NCBI GenBank assembly: GCA_947561715.1
Contig: OX387199.1
Span: 3,353,001 to 3,417,000, forward strand
Length of the DNA: 64,000 nucleotides
Direction of reading: 5' to 3'
DNA from: Ascidia mentula
Lineage: Eukaryota; Chordata; Ascidiacea; Phlebobranchia; Ascidiidae
The notes beneath the pieces are model-generated. The model saw nothing but the letters and a program-made list of their open reading frames with translations, was not told the origin of the DNA and did no database searches. Shown one piece after another: positions 51,401-64,000 of this stretch (position 1 is the stretch's first letter; every line of letters starts with the position of its first letter). The position numbers and the translations under genes were made by a program.

Positions 51401-54400
51401 CTATTTTTAAGCTTGCATAAAGAGCAACAGCAATTATGTATGTTATGTGTGGTAACAACACATTAGCTGTATAGTCAGGATAAATATCAATGACAATATC
51501 GCTTTTAAATGATACTGCATGGTATTATACAGATTTCTGCACAGGAATTTGAACAGGAGTAAAAAACAGAAACGCATTGTGAGCACTGAGTCGGTTGTCT
51601 ACACGTGGCATAAGTTTAATGATTAACGAATGCAAATTTATTTTTTTACATCAAAAGGAAGGTTAAGGGTTTAACCTCAAATTCACACCCATATTAGTAT
51701 GTGCCATACACTGTACAACTACCTAGAATAGCAAAAATGGTGTAATTAGAAATTGGGGCAATTCTAACAGTGCAAACTTTGCGAAAAGTGATACTGCAGC
51801 TGACATGGTGACCAACAAATTATCTCCTGTGATTTATAGACTTGGAGGCAATTTGTCAAGATCTTGGTTCGAATTCTGTCCATTGTCAACAGTTCAAGCT
51901 CCGAACATTTTTTTTCTCAAACGTCGCGCCAACTTTTCGGCAGCCTTGAAAGCTCTAGATTTCACTGATTTCGCCGCTGCATCCTTTACAACATTCTTTC
52001 ACCTTTAACACGTGAAGTGAGTGACGGGAAAAGGTATGCAATGCATGACCTAATGCCTTGGCCACAAGTTACAAGCACTGCGGCTGGATGACGATGGCGT
52101 GGTAAAGATTTCGTTTTGCGACAGCATACCACGGTGTAACGATTTGCTATTTAAGGCAGGCCTTGCGTTGCTTACGGAATGATGGGATTAAATTGAAAGC
52201 CACGTCAAAAAAGTCTGCGCTAAGGGAAAAGCTTTCAATATTATTAGATCCTTACGGCCGTGACATGAGTAATTCTTTTTGTTACCATCACATGCGTGTG
52301 ATCGCATATTGCAACAGCCGCTCGCTAATTTGTTACTTTCTCATCTTTCAGCAAGCGTACAAGCAGGAGAGGGGAAAATATCATGATGTATTGTCAGGTT
52401 GATGTTACTTAAATAAATGTTCTGCAATTTATAGAACTCTTTGGGATAACACATGAACAAAGAAAAGTACAGCTACTTGGAGATAGGACACACGGTATAC
52501 CGTTGAGAAAGCCTTGCAGCTATTATACGTGTTATATGCTTAATGGGAACGAGCCATGTCTGCGGGTTACAGGAGCACATATATAGCCGCTTACCCGTTG
52601 GTTGTCACAATTTCGACGTTGCGATTCCATAAAGAGAATGAAATTTCGGCCGTGATCTTTGTTGAGATCGCTCCCATCACTTCCGCCTTTACCCGCAACC
52701 CAGAGGCAAGCAGAATGTGCTGCAGAAAAGTGAATGTGCAGTAAGACGGTTAATGTAACAGACACAGGCAAACCGACGACTTCTGCAAAGTATTTGAACC
52801 TGTATAGCCTCCAGAGAGGATTGTGCAGTGTGACGTAACTGTGCCTTGCACCCAATTTTCTTATTCATGATTGTATGAGCAACACAAAAATTCCAAACAC
52901 TCCCATTCGAGATCCATTAAACTAAACTACTCGGCTTGACAAGCGAATTTACGTAGCGTAACGCATTTTGTAAACTTCAATAAAACAAAAAGGAATAAAA
53001 CCACAAAAGGGGAATGTTTACACACGAGGCCTCCGGCACGGCTACTAGTTAATAGGGGCGGGGTTTTCATTCATAAAAATGCGCACGGCAACACGGCACG
53101 CGCTACTGAACGTCCGCAGCAATTAGGCTTTATTGAACGACAAAACGTAGCCCCTCCCCCAACCAACCATTCACCATCAAGACCCATTACAAAAGCAGGA
53201 AAGGGTGATCGGGTTACAAGTTTTGGAGACCCGTTTCCACGGCATTCCAATATATCTTTTAAGGGTAGGCCTTGCAACAGAGTTAGTGCAAGCGTAAGGA
53301 AATGGAAAATAAGGTTAACTTTGAGAGGTGCTTTTAAATTTAGGTCATTGGCTGTTGCAGTTGATCGAACAGCAGCGTTTAAGGTCTTCTATTGTAGACA
53401 CGTAATACAATGCAGTGAATTACGACATATTTGCAGTGGTATATCTACTAATAATTCTAAACAATAAAGGGAATATGTACGGCCGACGACTGCAGGGCAG
53501 TAAATAGTATTGATTTTAGCAGTAATTCAAATGCAGATTGTTGAAACACAATAAAGTTAAAGCATTAAGTACAACATGGCTGTACTATATACAGCTATAT
53601 TGTGCTATATGTTGTGGAATTGCATCACGACAAACGTATACAGCATTGTTACGGCACTTTATGGTTCAGGAGTGTTTACATACACCGCTCCATTGCGCCA
53701 CCGGAAGGCAAAATTAATCGCATAAAACACAAGTTATCACACACATTACATTTCAGTAGGAAGAGACTCAAACCACCTCCGTAATTGAAAAGTCCGTCGG
53801 GTTACTATGGCGTACAACGAGACATGCAAGAGTGAGCCAGATAACTAACAATATACTTCACAAAAACAATATATTTGACATAAAGTTTATCTCAATACGA
53901 TAGCTGCTGTGATCGCCAAGCCAATGCATGAAACATTACTGCGTTATTTGACAAACAAACTATTTTAAAAAGAATCAGCTTGTCTTATATAGCGGTACGA
54001 TATAAGTGACCTGTAGTAACCCCGACAAACCGTTCCGCTTTGAGTCACTTCCATTTCAGTAAACTCTTCTCACCTGAAAATGATCGGTGAGAAGCAACAT
54101 GGCTTCCACGCCGGTCGGGTCGCCTGAACTTCCAGACCAAATCAACGACATCATGTTGCTGTAACCGCGGAAGAAGGTGAGGGGCCTCAATTTCACGCCC
54201 ATCATAGCAGATGCCATCCCCACCATGGAATCTAGGTTCTCTTCTCCGTCGTCCGGCGTGCTGCCTGTGAGACCTTCCAGGCCTTGTGCCACGATGCCCA
54301 ACTACAACGAAGTGTATCTCACTTATTCGAACTTTATAGGGAAATACACCGTGAAAACTGTTGTCACGGATCAGTTCTATGTACTTATGCTGGGGAATCA

Positions 54401-57400
54401 ACTGTCATAATTTAATTTGACGAAGTGACGTCTTTTAAGTACACTGGCTTAAAATGGCTGCGTGCCATGGCTTTTTGCCATTAAAGTATTTTTTTGAAAT
54501 TATTATGGCTTGTTGTTGGCAAAATATTTTAAACGCAAAAGCAATGCACGAACCTGTGTAAGAGCAATGTTGTCCTCCTTGCTGTGAAGACTGAAATCGA
54601 CGGCAGTTCTCCTCATCATACCCGCGTTGCTGTACTCCATAAACAAACCGTACGTAGCGAAGGAGTCGTTCGTGCTACAAACGGATACGTTTTGATTTAT
54701 AAACGACCGTATACAATAATTTTGTAACAAAAAATTTGCAATAAAAATCCAGTTATAGGTTGACAGCAGATTTCACGAATTGTGCGTTAGTTTCATAATA
54801 ACACAATAGTTTCACAAGTTTAAGAGTAATTGAAATTTAAAATTTAACTTTACTCTCTTTATTACAATTACTTGCACTGTCGCGCGTTCATGTGCACTGA
54901 CCCTATATATTGATTAATCCCACTTGTCAAGTCAGTTAAATAAAGCCCAGTAAATCTAAAATGTGTAACTAGTGTTTATCTGCTAAAACGTTTTATGTAA
55001 GTTCTGTGCCCTGTTTACGACACATTAAAATAACAACGTGCGACCGTGGGAATGTGACAAAGTTCGGAAATTTAAGTTGCAACTTTTGACACCCGGGGGT
55101 CGTGACCTTGTGCCAATGGGGTCATCGTAAGGCTACTAAGGGTAAGAAGGTTACCAAGAGGCAACGCCCCAGGAGGCATTTAAGACTTAAATTCGGCCTT
55201 TAGTTATTGATCTTAAACGGGCCAAGGAGTAAAGAAATAAACTATTTTTAAGTCGAGTGACTGGCAGTTACAGATTTACGTGTCTAAAACAACCTGTTTT
55301 TGGGGATAATATTTTTGTCTGTGTGGGCTTACCAAGGAAAAATGTCTGACTTTGTGGCATATTTATTGCATGTAAGCTATCTACCGCGTAAACCTTATTC
55401 ACAAAATTACACGACACGCAATAAACGACACCGACCGGGGATTCACCGCACAAAGTTTTCACAGAATTTTAAGAATAAGCAGATACGACTTACTTGTAAA
55501 TGTTTCCAGTGAATGCTGAAGCCATGCCGTTCTGAGCCAAAGACCAGTAGTTGGTGTATATCTGATCGTGCAAAACTTTGAGCAGGACGTCCCTGTGGAT
55601 ATATAAGTATACGGTAATAAGTGAAAATAACGTACATGCAAAATAACACAACAATATGCCTTTATATTTTTATTACACCAGGACGGCATAGGAACGCCAC
55701 AGCAAGGTATGCTTTGTAGTGCAGTAATGCACAACGACTATTAATGGTAGACATGAAATCTATGTGGAAGATACCGTGTTGCCAAGTTGTTGTGGTGGCC
55801 TGTTGTATTTTGCCCACGCAGGAAATAAAATATATATCACTAAAAAACAGCGGGGGGTCCGTGTAACCTTGCATGGGTCAACAGACAAAAAAATTTTGGA
55901 AACACTGACCGAAATGTCAGCAAAAATTTAGGACATTTTCAATTTATTTTGGTCATTTACGGGATAATATTTTCGCAAAAATGTCAGCAAGTTGAATAAT
56001 CCACCAGCCAATTTCCTTTGGGACATTGTATCCGAAATGGCTTTTATTTTTTGTGACATTTCTAAAAAAATTAGGTGACAGACAAATGACACAAAAAAAC
56101 CCAGGAAACACTGCTTTTGAGAAGTGTATGAACAAACTTGGAGGGATGATTTGTCTTGATCAGATCCATCACGCGAGCTAAAAGAAAATTGGAAAGTTCC
56201 CTCGACTTGAGCGCAGGAAGAGAGAGAAATATGTTCTGGACTTCGCGCTCTGTAGGTCCGGACATCAACAAAAGATTTGCGGCCGCAGAACGGACGGTGC
56301 TCTCGTACTGGCGAAGGTTTTGATGGAAAATTCGCCCCATAACCGTGCGGACCTGGATAAAACGGACACTTGTGGTCTGTGGTAAACCTTGTTAAGACGA
56401 CAAATAAAGCATTTAGGGACATAATAGAACGATAATGAGTCTTATCCTGAACAGAACAACACGTTGGTCAACGTTTTTTTTCAGTCTTGCAAGATGTCTT
56501 TGGAAATTTTTTTTTTTTAACAACAGACAGTTTAGATCGCTTTGAATGCTGTTGATAATCCCAAGACGATTTTGCGTCTTATTCTTATCCAGGTTTTTGG
56601 CATTAAATACGTTTTTGTAGCATGCATTGACGCAAACTCAAAAGTTTCATACCAGTTTCCAATTATACATGTCATAGTTACGCCGTGTTCCCGAACGCGA
56701 ATTTCAAACAGGCATAATACCTTTTCGCCCAAATACTCAGCACCGTACACCCCTAGTGAAGTGATCGCTAGGTGGTGCACCAGAGGGTGCTCGCTCGTCT
56801 CGCTAAAGTTGAGTAGAGCCGGAATGAAGTCGGGAACACCGGAGTTGCGGACGAACTGTATGAAGAGCGTCTGTTCGTCTTCGCTCTTCGCGTTTTTCAA
56901 GCCGTGCCGTATAATCTGCTTTACTTCCTTCGCGGTCTTGGCGTTCATGCAACGAAATATCGTTTTCTAGTCTTATTTTACAAACTACGTTTTTTTATAT
57001 GTGTCAGAAGAACAGATTATTAAGTGACAAGAATAATGTCTGTAACTGTAAGTTGAATATATTGGGTTGGTTATTTCACGTAGACATGGTAGAAGTTGGA
57101 TTGTATACATCATGGTAAAGGTAACGTGTTTTATTGAGGCTTTAAAACATGAAGACTTTGTTAAATGGTTCATGGAGTGATCAGTTATGCAAAAAAAGAA
57201 AAAACACTGTCCAAATTTAGGGCATAAAAGCCCAGCAAATGATTACAAAAGGCAATTTTCGTGACAATAATTTTGGAAGTGAAAATTTTACGTTTAAGTG
57301 TTAAGAATTTTTCAACATCCGCTGAAAACAATTTACCTTGGATTTGCAATTGTTTGGATGTGAGCGGCAGAACTTGTTGAGAACAGCTCCCAAGGCCAAC

Positions 57401-60400
57401 GCAACAGTTTCTCTAATCTTAGGACATCCGATTTTGCTCTTGAATATTTTCTGCGAGGTCAAATTAGCATTTTGAAAGAAATTTTGGATGATCATTCTAC
57501 TGGTACAAGTGTGTTTACTAAGAAAGATAAATATTGTGGGGCAGATTCACCCACTGCGTACGCCCTTTTTTTAACTACGCCAACTATCTTATTCACACCA
57601 TTGGGCTTCTTTGTTTTGGCACCGCAGCTAAGGCATTAATCAAAAAATTCATTGGTGACGATAATCGAAAACGTCATAGGACGGTTGTTGAATAAAAATA
57701 AACCAGGATTTAAAATCGGCCGTACCTTTAGATCTTGAACAACTTGCTCCGAAGGATGAGAGGAGAAGGCGATTCCCGACAACGCGCGCTCTATATCTCC
57801 GGTTTTTTCGGTCTTGCTGAAGTCGAGTTGTTTCATAAGCACAGCATGGGAAGCTGGTGTCTGCGCGGCCGCCAGGACATCGATGAGAGTCAACCTAGTG
57901 GAAACAACATATTGTATTCGACGCCGGTTAAAGACAAATGTAATGTTAGGAGATGACTTGACCACATTATGATTGATTTGGTGGCAGCGCAAGCTGGAGA
58001 TTTTTACAAACCAATTTGACCCAGCACATATCATGTTTACGGCTGGCAGAAACTAAATTTCACAAAAAAATAAAGAATTCTGCATGAATGATACGTTCCC
58101 TGGCAGAAAAATGCACAATCTTTTTGGCTATTTTTACGCACGGCCGAGAAGTAATTGGTTTTATGGTGAACAACGCACCGTATGTCTTTGTTAACTTTAT
58201 CCTTCATCATTTTTGCCAGCTGTTGTTTATCAGCTTGTCTGGTCGCTCGCACAGCCATCACATAAGCTTTAACGGAACTGCTGTTGGCCATGTTGTCCTT
58301 GGTCAGTTCATCGTGGTATTGCTCTAACACCTCTTTTACCTGTTATTTGGGAAACGTATTGTAAACTTGGCAATATAAATCTCATTCCTTTTTCAAAAAA
58401 AAAAAAATTTGGTCAACAGTGGTGTTCAAACCAACCTTGGCCGGACAATTTCACCAACAGAAAAACGAAAAAGTATGGAAAATTTTTAAAAAGTTTTGGC
58501 AGCAACTTACATTTAGACAACCTTGTGCACAATCTTTAATGTCGCGCACAGAGCGAAGTGAAGTTCTCGTGTACTTTTCACCGTATTTTCTCTTTTCTAA
58601 TTAAACAAAACATAGAACAAACAAAGTTTGAGATCGCAAGCACGTCTTACCTGCTGCAAATGATTTCAATGCATCATCACTTGATTTTGCAAGTTTTGTT
58701 CCATGCTCCTCCGTATCAAGCAAACCCAGTTTTTGCCTGAACCGAGAATGGAAATATTTTGTACACATGCAATACACAACAAATTTAACTAAAAAGGTTT
58801 CCTTTTTCTAATGATACAATATATATACCTTTTAGGTAAGTTTTCATTTGAAGGTATTCAAAAGAAAACCTTCACGGAGTTTAGAAGAAAAGTAAGCAAT
58901 TGTGACAAGTTCATCACAGAAAAGACAGTTTAAAGACCAGGTATTTAATTCAATATTGTGTTGTTTCATTTCCGCACAATTGTTTTCTTTTTTCCAAACA
59001 GTAGTTTAAACCAAACCTAGTTCCAAAAATTGTTCTTTTTTTTGGTGGCGTTTAGTGTCAGACTTACCTTCCCAAAACAAACAGGCTTACATCTTGCTTG
59101 ATGTTCACACGAATGGAGTTTGACTCCATGGCTACCGCAAACAGAATGTGGGTCATATCATCAGACAAGGTGTACAGTGCCCTGCTTGTCGTGGATGTTG
59201 TCACACCAAGGACCTGCAAGAGCACAAATGCAAACAAATGTCATGTTTACTGACTTGTTGAAGCAGGCATTGAATGCTTGAGCTAAAGGTTTGATTCAGT
59301 GTTCAAACATGTTGATCAGGATTAAGGTAAGCTTAAAGCTAATTAACTAAGACCCCACGAAAACATTTAAATAATTGATGATGAAATAATAAATTTAAAA
59401 ATATTGTTACAAATTATTTTTAAAAACACAACAAATTTTACACAAATTATTTTAGTAAACGTTTTGTGTTTGTAGTTGCATAAAAAAGCTTTCTTAATTT
59501 AAATAATTGTGCAAACACAACATACTTGACTGAGGGAAGTAAATTCCTCCTCATCATTTTCACATGAGGAAGTGTCTTTCACTTTTTTAACTTCGACTCC
59601 ATCGACATCAAAGACTACGTCACAAAGGCCTGAAGGATCCTCCTAAAGTCATTCAAAAATATACTTTATGAACTTCTAATTATTCCAACATCAATTATAT
59701 ACACATATTTGAATTACATCTTCGGTATTTTTAAAAAGGTTTCAATAGAGATAAAACAACTTCAAAATCACTTGTAAATTAGCATTTAATTGTTAAACAA
59801 TGAACACTTGTTGTCATTAACATACCTCCCTACGCTTTCCACTTTTTGTTTGCAGTTGCATAAGTCCAAGCATGCCTCGCTTTACATTAAGTGATGTGGC
59901 CGTCTCTGCCCCACTTGTGAAAAGCTCCTCTATCTGTAGGAATGTTATAAAAATGTAAGTTGGTCAACACACAAAAAAGTTAAATTATTGAAAGAGATTC
60001 ATAAATTATTCAGCAAACTACAACTCTAAGTTTATTGAAGTTTGTAACTTTAACTCTATTCTACATCTTGTTCATCTGCTATACAAAAACAAAATGTAAC
60101 CAAAACAAATAAAATTCGCAATGCACACCATTCCATCCTTCCATCGGAAGATTATAGGCTTGATTATGCTTCTTAAAGCTTTGCTCCTTTTGACAGATTG
60201 AAAGCTGTTGTCCTTTTTCAGTCGGTCACTGACATTAAAAATTTCTGCCTCTTGAAACTGCAAGAAAATTACAAATACTTAGAACAATTATATTTTGGAA
60301 AAAGAAAACTATTGCAGAAATGTATCCTGAACAAATTTAAAGAATACACTTGATTATTTCATTCATGAAACAACACACAAACAGGAAACAAAAAAGTATT

Positions 60401-61332
60401 AATCTATTTCTTCTTTTTTACCATTCCACTATAGCATTAGCAGTCGTGTCAGCGTATATCTTATTTGCAGGAAACATTGCAGTTATATAGGAAGCAATTG
60501 GGGAAGACAGTTTGTCATGTCTAATTGCAACAAAGCTTTATCATATTGTTGGCAGTAAATTAAATATACCTCCATTTCAATAATTTGATCACTTTGATCA
60601 TCTGGATTTGACCAACGAACACGCAGCTCAAACACAGCACCTACTTTTAAACCTGCACATAAAAGTTTTACCTTATAATACACAATATTTCTATCTCAAT
60701 TTTCCAAAATGTTTGTGGTGATCGAACGCAACACTTACACGGGCGCATGTAATTAATTGTGCCTCAGCAACTATACGCATCTTATGTCTGCCAGCGCCCT
60801 GTGTTTCTTTAGTTGTTCTTGGTGTTCTCTGTGTGCGGTCTTACTTTTGTCTTTCTTTTACAGGTGTTATTTTTGTCACTCAAAGTTCAACTTTATTAAA
60901 ACCTGGATTCTGTTTACCAATAAAATCCAAGGTTTTGACAATGTTTGCCATTGGCAATGTTTCCATATTGGTCGTTTTATTTGTATACAAGGCATATATA
61001 TTGTACAGATTCATCAGACATTGAACTGTATTTACTAACTTGCAATCAGACTTACCCACATCAGCATGCATGCGGTGGACTTTATCCTCATTTGCTATGT
61101 CAGCCTCATTCAAAATAACCTGAGCTTCATAGCTATATCGATATGATTTGGAGGGGTCAAAATGTAGGCCCGAAGATCCAACAGGAACTAAAAGATTGTA
61201 AAAGATTATAATTTTAGTAAATTAGCAAACAGTTTACGGAAACCAATTAATATTTACTGTCACAATTGACTTACCTGTTATACTACAACACACGCACAGG
61301 GCAAGGCAAAATATTTCGGCTACAAAATGCAT
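48490..61332 (-). CDS. mttp: Microsomal triglyceride transfer protein, large subunit
   Basis: ER-lumen lipid transfer protein that, with protein disulfide isomerase, loads lipid onto apoB/vitellogenin-type lipoproteins. Minus-strand exons: 61275-61332, 61056-61187, 60570-60652, 60129-60257, 59826-59933, 59526-59642, 59068-59213, 58651-58736, 58511-58596, 58179-58339, 57726-57894, 57337-57450, 56721-56936, 56138-56352, 55494-55592, 54554-54674, 54074-54301, 52595-52719, 51081-51251 and 48490-48634. The frame closes to 902 residues (human 894). Visible: a signal peptide (FVAEIFCLALCVCCSIT); an N-terminal lipid-transfer barrel; a helical domain with IRETVALALGAVLN and VRTVMGRIFHQN; STPDDGEENLDS; LRPLTFFRGYSNMMS; SGDP; and the C-terminal ITLPLHQGNSQMC. 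The acceptor of exon 13 (56936) was chosen among nearby AGs because it aligns with the human protein without a gap. The last two introns are long (1.4 and 2.4 kb). Confidence 0.95.
48635..51080. other. Last intron of MTTP
   Basis: A 2.4-kb intron between the exon for the C-terminal strand region and the final exon with PLHQGNSQMC. It contains the hairpin at 49683-49760. No other gene is supported. Confidence 0.75.
49683..49760. ncRNA. Candidate structured RNA / pre-miRNA-like hairpin
   Basis: TATCTCTTCAGTC at 49683-49695 pairs with GGCTGAAGAGATA at 49748-49760 (13 pairs, one G-T). Inside it, GCAAA pairs with TTTGC, and TCTCAGCC pairs with GGCTGGGA (8 pairs, one G-T) around a loop of 11 bases. 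The whole forms one 78-base rod with internal loops. It lies in an MTTP intron, and either strand would fold. Length and shape resemble a microRNA precursor, but I do not recognise a known family. Confidence 0.35.
52720..54073. other. Intron 17 of MTTP
   Basis: A 1.35-kb intron between the exon with LTFFRGYSNMMS and the exon with SGLRVKAEVMG. No embedded gene or repeat was recognised. Confidence 0.7.
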
Positions 61333-63582
61333 TGTACAACTAAATTACAGTACATACAAAAATCGACATACATACAAAATATCTGAAATAGAGGTATGTA
61401 TAAACAGTACAAACAAGTTTTGTCGATAATACGCATTGGTTAAACAATAGTTCACGTTAAAACCATGCTTCCTGAAATAGACAACAACACACAAATTCAC
61501 GTGTTTGTCTGCAAAATTGTTGTCACTGAGATGCCAAGGAAAACCGGCGAAGCGTGCAATGACGCGCAGAACAGCTGAGCAGACAATATACGTGAGAACA
61601 AAGACTGACTTGCCCTGAAAAAACTCAAACTAACCGATTCAAAACATAATCCTAACTAATAAATCTTGGAGTAAATGTTTGTTTATCGTTATGCAATCCT
61701 GCGTTAACCGTTATGTGTATCTAAATATCCTGCCTTTTCCCTTTGGCGCAACATTTACAACTGCAAAGGAAACTCTCCTCACATGCTTTCAAACCACTAA
61801 ACACATTTAAAACTTTTTTATCCTTTCAATACCTTTAACGTTCTTCACCAACGTTTAGTTCAGATCAACCTAAACTTCAAAAACGCACTACTGTATTTCT
61901 TAAAATAGGTTTGGTTACTACTACCGAGAGCACAGAGGAACTGGAAGCAACGAGGCAAACATTTGAGTTTGCCAAGCCGGCGTTACGGTGAACGAGTTCG
62001 CTCAAAACCACTTACCAAGCGTTCAAAGTCCAGCCCTGACCAAATTGGTACTTTGCCCCGCGCTTGCGCAAAGGAAAGTAGCATCTTGCTCAGCTTTATA
62101 GCGCAATGGTTAGGCAACTTTTCACAATTATTGCGCTGTGCTGATGACGTGGAAGAATTGTGCTCGTATTGTGACAAATAGTATAGTCACAAGTGGAAAT
62201 GTACAAACACTGTTAGGCCAAGACGTGTCCTCGTAGTATTTTTAGACATTGGGTTGTAGGACAAAGTTCATTTCAACTGTGTATGTAAATACCGTCGTGG
62301 GCAACGTGTGTATTTATCAAAAAATGTTTTGACCGACTCCGTTTTGTTATATATAGTACGCTAAGTGATGTGAGGCCATAAACGTCGCATACGCGATACA
62401 AGCCGTAAATTTCACTTGCGATGACCACTGATCGGTATATCCTCGGTTCACAACTTTTCACATTTGACCTCTTGTAACTTAGGCAAGTGCTATCCACACC
62501 ATGCCATACTTCTTGCACGGTTATCCGGCACGCAGAGGTGACCAAAGTCAAATTTTGCCAACATCGTTTATCGCTCCAAAGAGCCACGTTTTGAACTCAA
62601 AACAGGGAGTTTCCCTGACAAAAATTAACTGACCATGAGCCATAAATGGAGTTTTCGGTAAAGTTGCACGGAACAAAGTTTCACCTTTTGTAAAATAACC
62701 TCACTCACAAGGAAAGCTTAATGTTTTTCTGTTTGACCAGCGCTACCTGGCTCAGTCGGTCATGGCAAGGGTCATAAGTGTCGTCAGTTCAAACCACACG
62801 GCAAACATGTTGTATCTTTTTGACCACCTTTGATGACTAACAATAATACCAGCTTTGGCCACCAATGTTTGTGATTCCTTTGGGCCCATGGTCATTGTTG
62901 ACACGCACAGCAATTAATGGCACCCTCACGAGCAGTAGGTCTTTACAAAACTGTGCTTGGGAAGTTAGTTTTTTCCTTTGGGGCTTGGTGAACGCAACAA
63001 TGAAACTTGGGGAAATTTCCTTTGTGCGACTGATACCAGATCTGGCGGGCGCTTTGTTAGTCGCGTCATTATTGTTTGGGTTCTCTGTATGATAGAGTAG
63101 TATTTGCTGGAACCTGAAGAGTTGTTTTTAACTAAATTTTTCAAGTGTATTCGTTGTTAATGGAGCTCTATAATATGATTACAGAAATAAAAGCGTTTGA
63201 TGTAAAGAGTGGCGTGACGCAAGTTCCGATTTTAACCTTTTCTCAAGTCATATTAGTGTTGCAGAGTCATATTTAGTCACAAATACTAGAACAAAACTCG
63301 CAAAACTGGTTTTATCTTATTTCGGAAATGGAGGAAAGAAGTGTAACGGAAACGTGTGTACAAGTTTTTCTAATGAAATAAATCGCTATTTAATCCATGT
63401 AGTTTGCTTATACTTCGTATATTCCCAAGCCGTCTGTAATATATTTGCATGTTGTTATTGACTTTGAGAAAGTACTAATTTAACATTATATCGCTATGAA
63501 AGGTGATAAACAATATTTTCAATGGCGTTCATTGTAATCGAGACTCAACATACGTTTGGTCGGCCAATACTACGTTGTTTAG
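61333..63582. other. Region upstream of MTTP
   Basis: Holds the presumed MTTP promoter just above 61332. An open stretch at 61963-62181 lacks an ATG and any motif I know. A tRNA-like SINE fragment lies at about 62740-62808. Nothing else is supported. Confidence 0.5.
62740..62808 (+). repeat. tRNA-like SINE fragment
   Basis: Contains an A-box-like 'tggctcagtcgg' (62747-62758) and, about 27 bases on, a B-box-like 'cagttcaaacc' (62785-62795). The stems are too imperfect for a working tRNA. A tRNA pseudogene or SINE head is most likely. Confidence 0.5.
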
Positions 63583-63723
63583 ATTGTTTTTCGGGCCCGC
63601 AAGTGCCAGAGTAAAGCTCGACACGAATAAACAACCAAGTAATGCCGAACCCGGCTCTCTGCCGCCACCTATGGGAAGATTTAAAGTCTGGGAAGAGCCT
63701 GCGGTGTCGCTAAAGCCCAAGGA
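63583..63723 (+). CDS. Internal exon of an unidentified plus-strand gene
   Basis: An acceptor 'ttgtttag' and a donor 'GGA/GTAAGT' bracket 141 bases that stay open in one frame. The peptide contains FFGPASARVKLDTN and then LPPPMGRFKVWEEPA. The proline-rich, charged composition suggests a real coding exon. Flanking exons are not visible upstream and may lie beyond the window end. I do not recognise the protein. Confidence 0.4.
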
Positions 63724-64000
63724 GTAAGTTTCGCTTCGTGTTTTAATTGTGATTTTCAAATGCCTTTTATTAATTAAGATTGGCAAGTAAAATTACCAAA
63801 AGGCATTCTTTGAGGTAAATGCTCTACATTTCAAAACCGTACTTAATCGAAATTACGCAACAAAATACCCAAACTATTTTTACCTGCTGATTACGTAGAC
63901 AATAATATAGCGGAACATGTGGCATACGGTATGGGATTTACCATAGGGTCTTATTCGTATATCCGGAAGTTTTGTGTTATAACGTAGATAAGTTCCATTG

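Noticed and set aside
56936..56964. Earlier acceptor for MTTP exon 13 (after 'gactag')
   Set aside because: It would insert about nine extra residues relative to human MTTP. The AG before ACC gives an ungapped match, although the pyrimidine tract is weak.
61963..62181. Plus-strand open frame of 72 codons upstream of MTTP
   Set aside because: It starts with TTG, has no recognised motif and its antisense frame is equally open.

Overview
The window looks like part of a compact, AT-rich, intron-containing animal genome. The most likely source is an ascidian tunicate such as Ciona, inferred from small genes with short introns, a single CDK4/6-type kinase, an expanded short-caspase family and dense small DNA transposons. 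The species assignment is inference; the gene identities come from reading conserved motifs across reconstructed exons.

Bases 1-31,000 hold a head-to-tail, plus-strand array of short caspase genes. Six copies can be rebuilt end to end as six-exon genes of 273-280 residues (called A, C, D, E, F and G here), with shared intron phases and the His/Cys dyad. A seventh (B) is a truncated pseudogene. A, C and G form one subfamily, B, E and F a second, and D stands apart. Copy A has QACRC and copy E has QACSG at the active site instead of QACRG. The DNA between copies is a patchwork of direct segmental repeats, retroelement debris and orphan exon-like pieces. Two introns of the array carry large candidate DNA-transposon insertions: piggyBac-like in A and TA-flanked with 17-bp inverted termini in D. 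A hAT-type element with 8-bp target duplications sits just upstream of F.

Bases 31,000-38,000 hold a few uncertain exons, two minus-strand exons encoding a ShKT and a CCP/sushi-like module, and a complete nine-exon prohibitin-2 gene (minus strand). One prohibitin-2 intron has all the marks of a U12-type AT-AC intron. A second hAT-type element lies beyond its 5' end.

Bases 40,256-45,164 hold a complete ten-exon CDK4/6 orthologue (minus strand) whose kinase domain is followed by an unusual Ser/Pro-rich tail of about 273 residues. Bases 48,490-61,332 hold a complete twenty-exon microsomal triglyceride transfer protein large subunit (minus strand, 902 residues). One of its introns contains an elaborate hairpin that could be a structured RNA. 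The right end has a tRNA-like SINE fragment and one internal exon of an unidentified plus-strand gene.

The three housekeeping genes (mitochondrial scaffold, G1 cell-cycle kinase, lipoprotein assembly) show no functional connection with each other or with the caspase array. The array is the accessory, fast-evolving part of the window.
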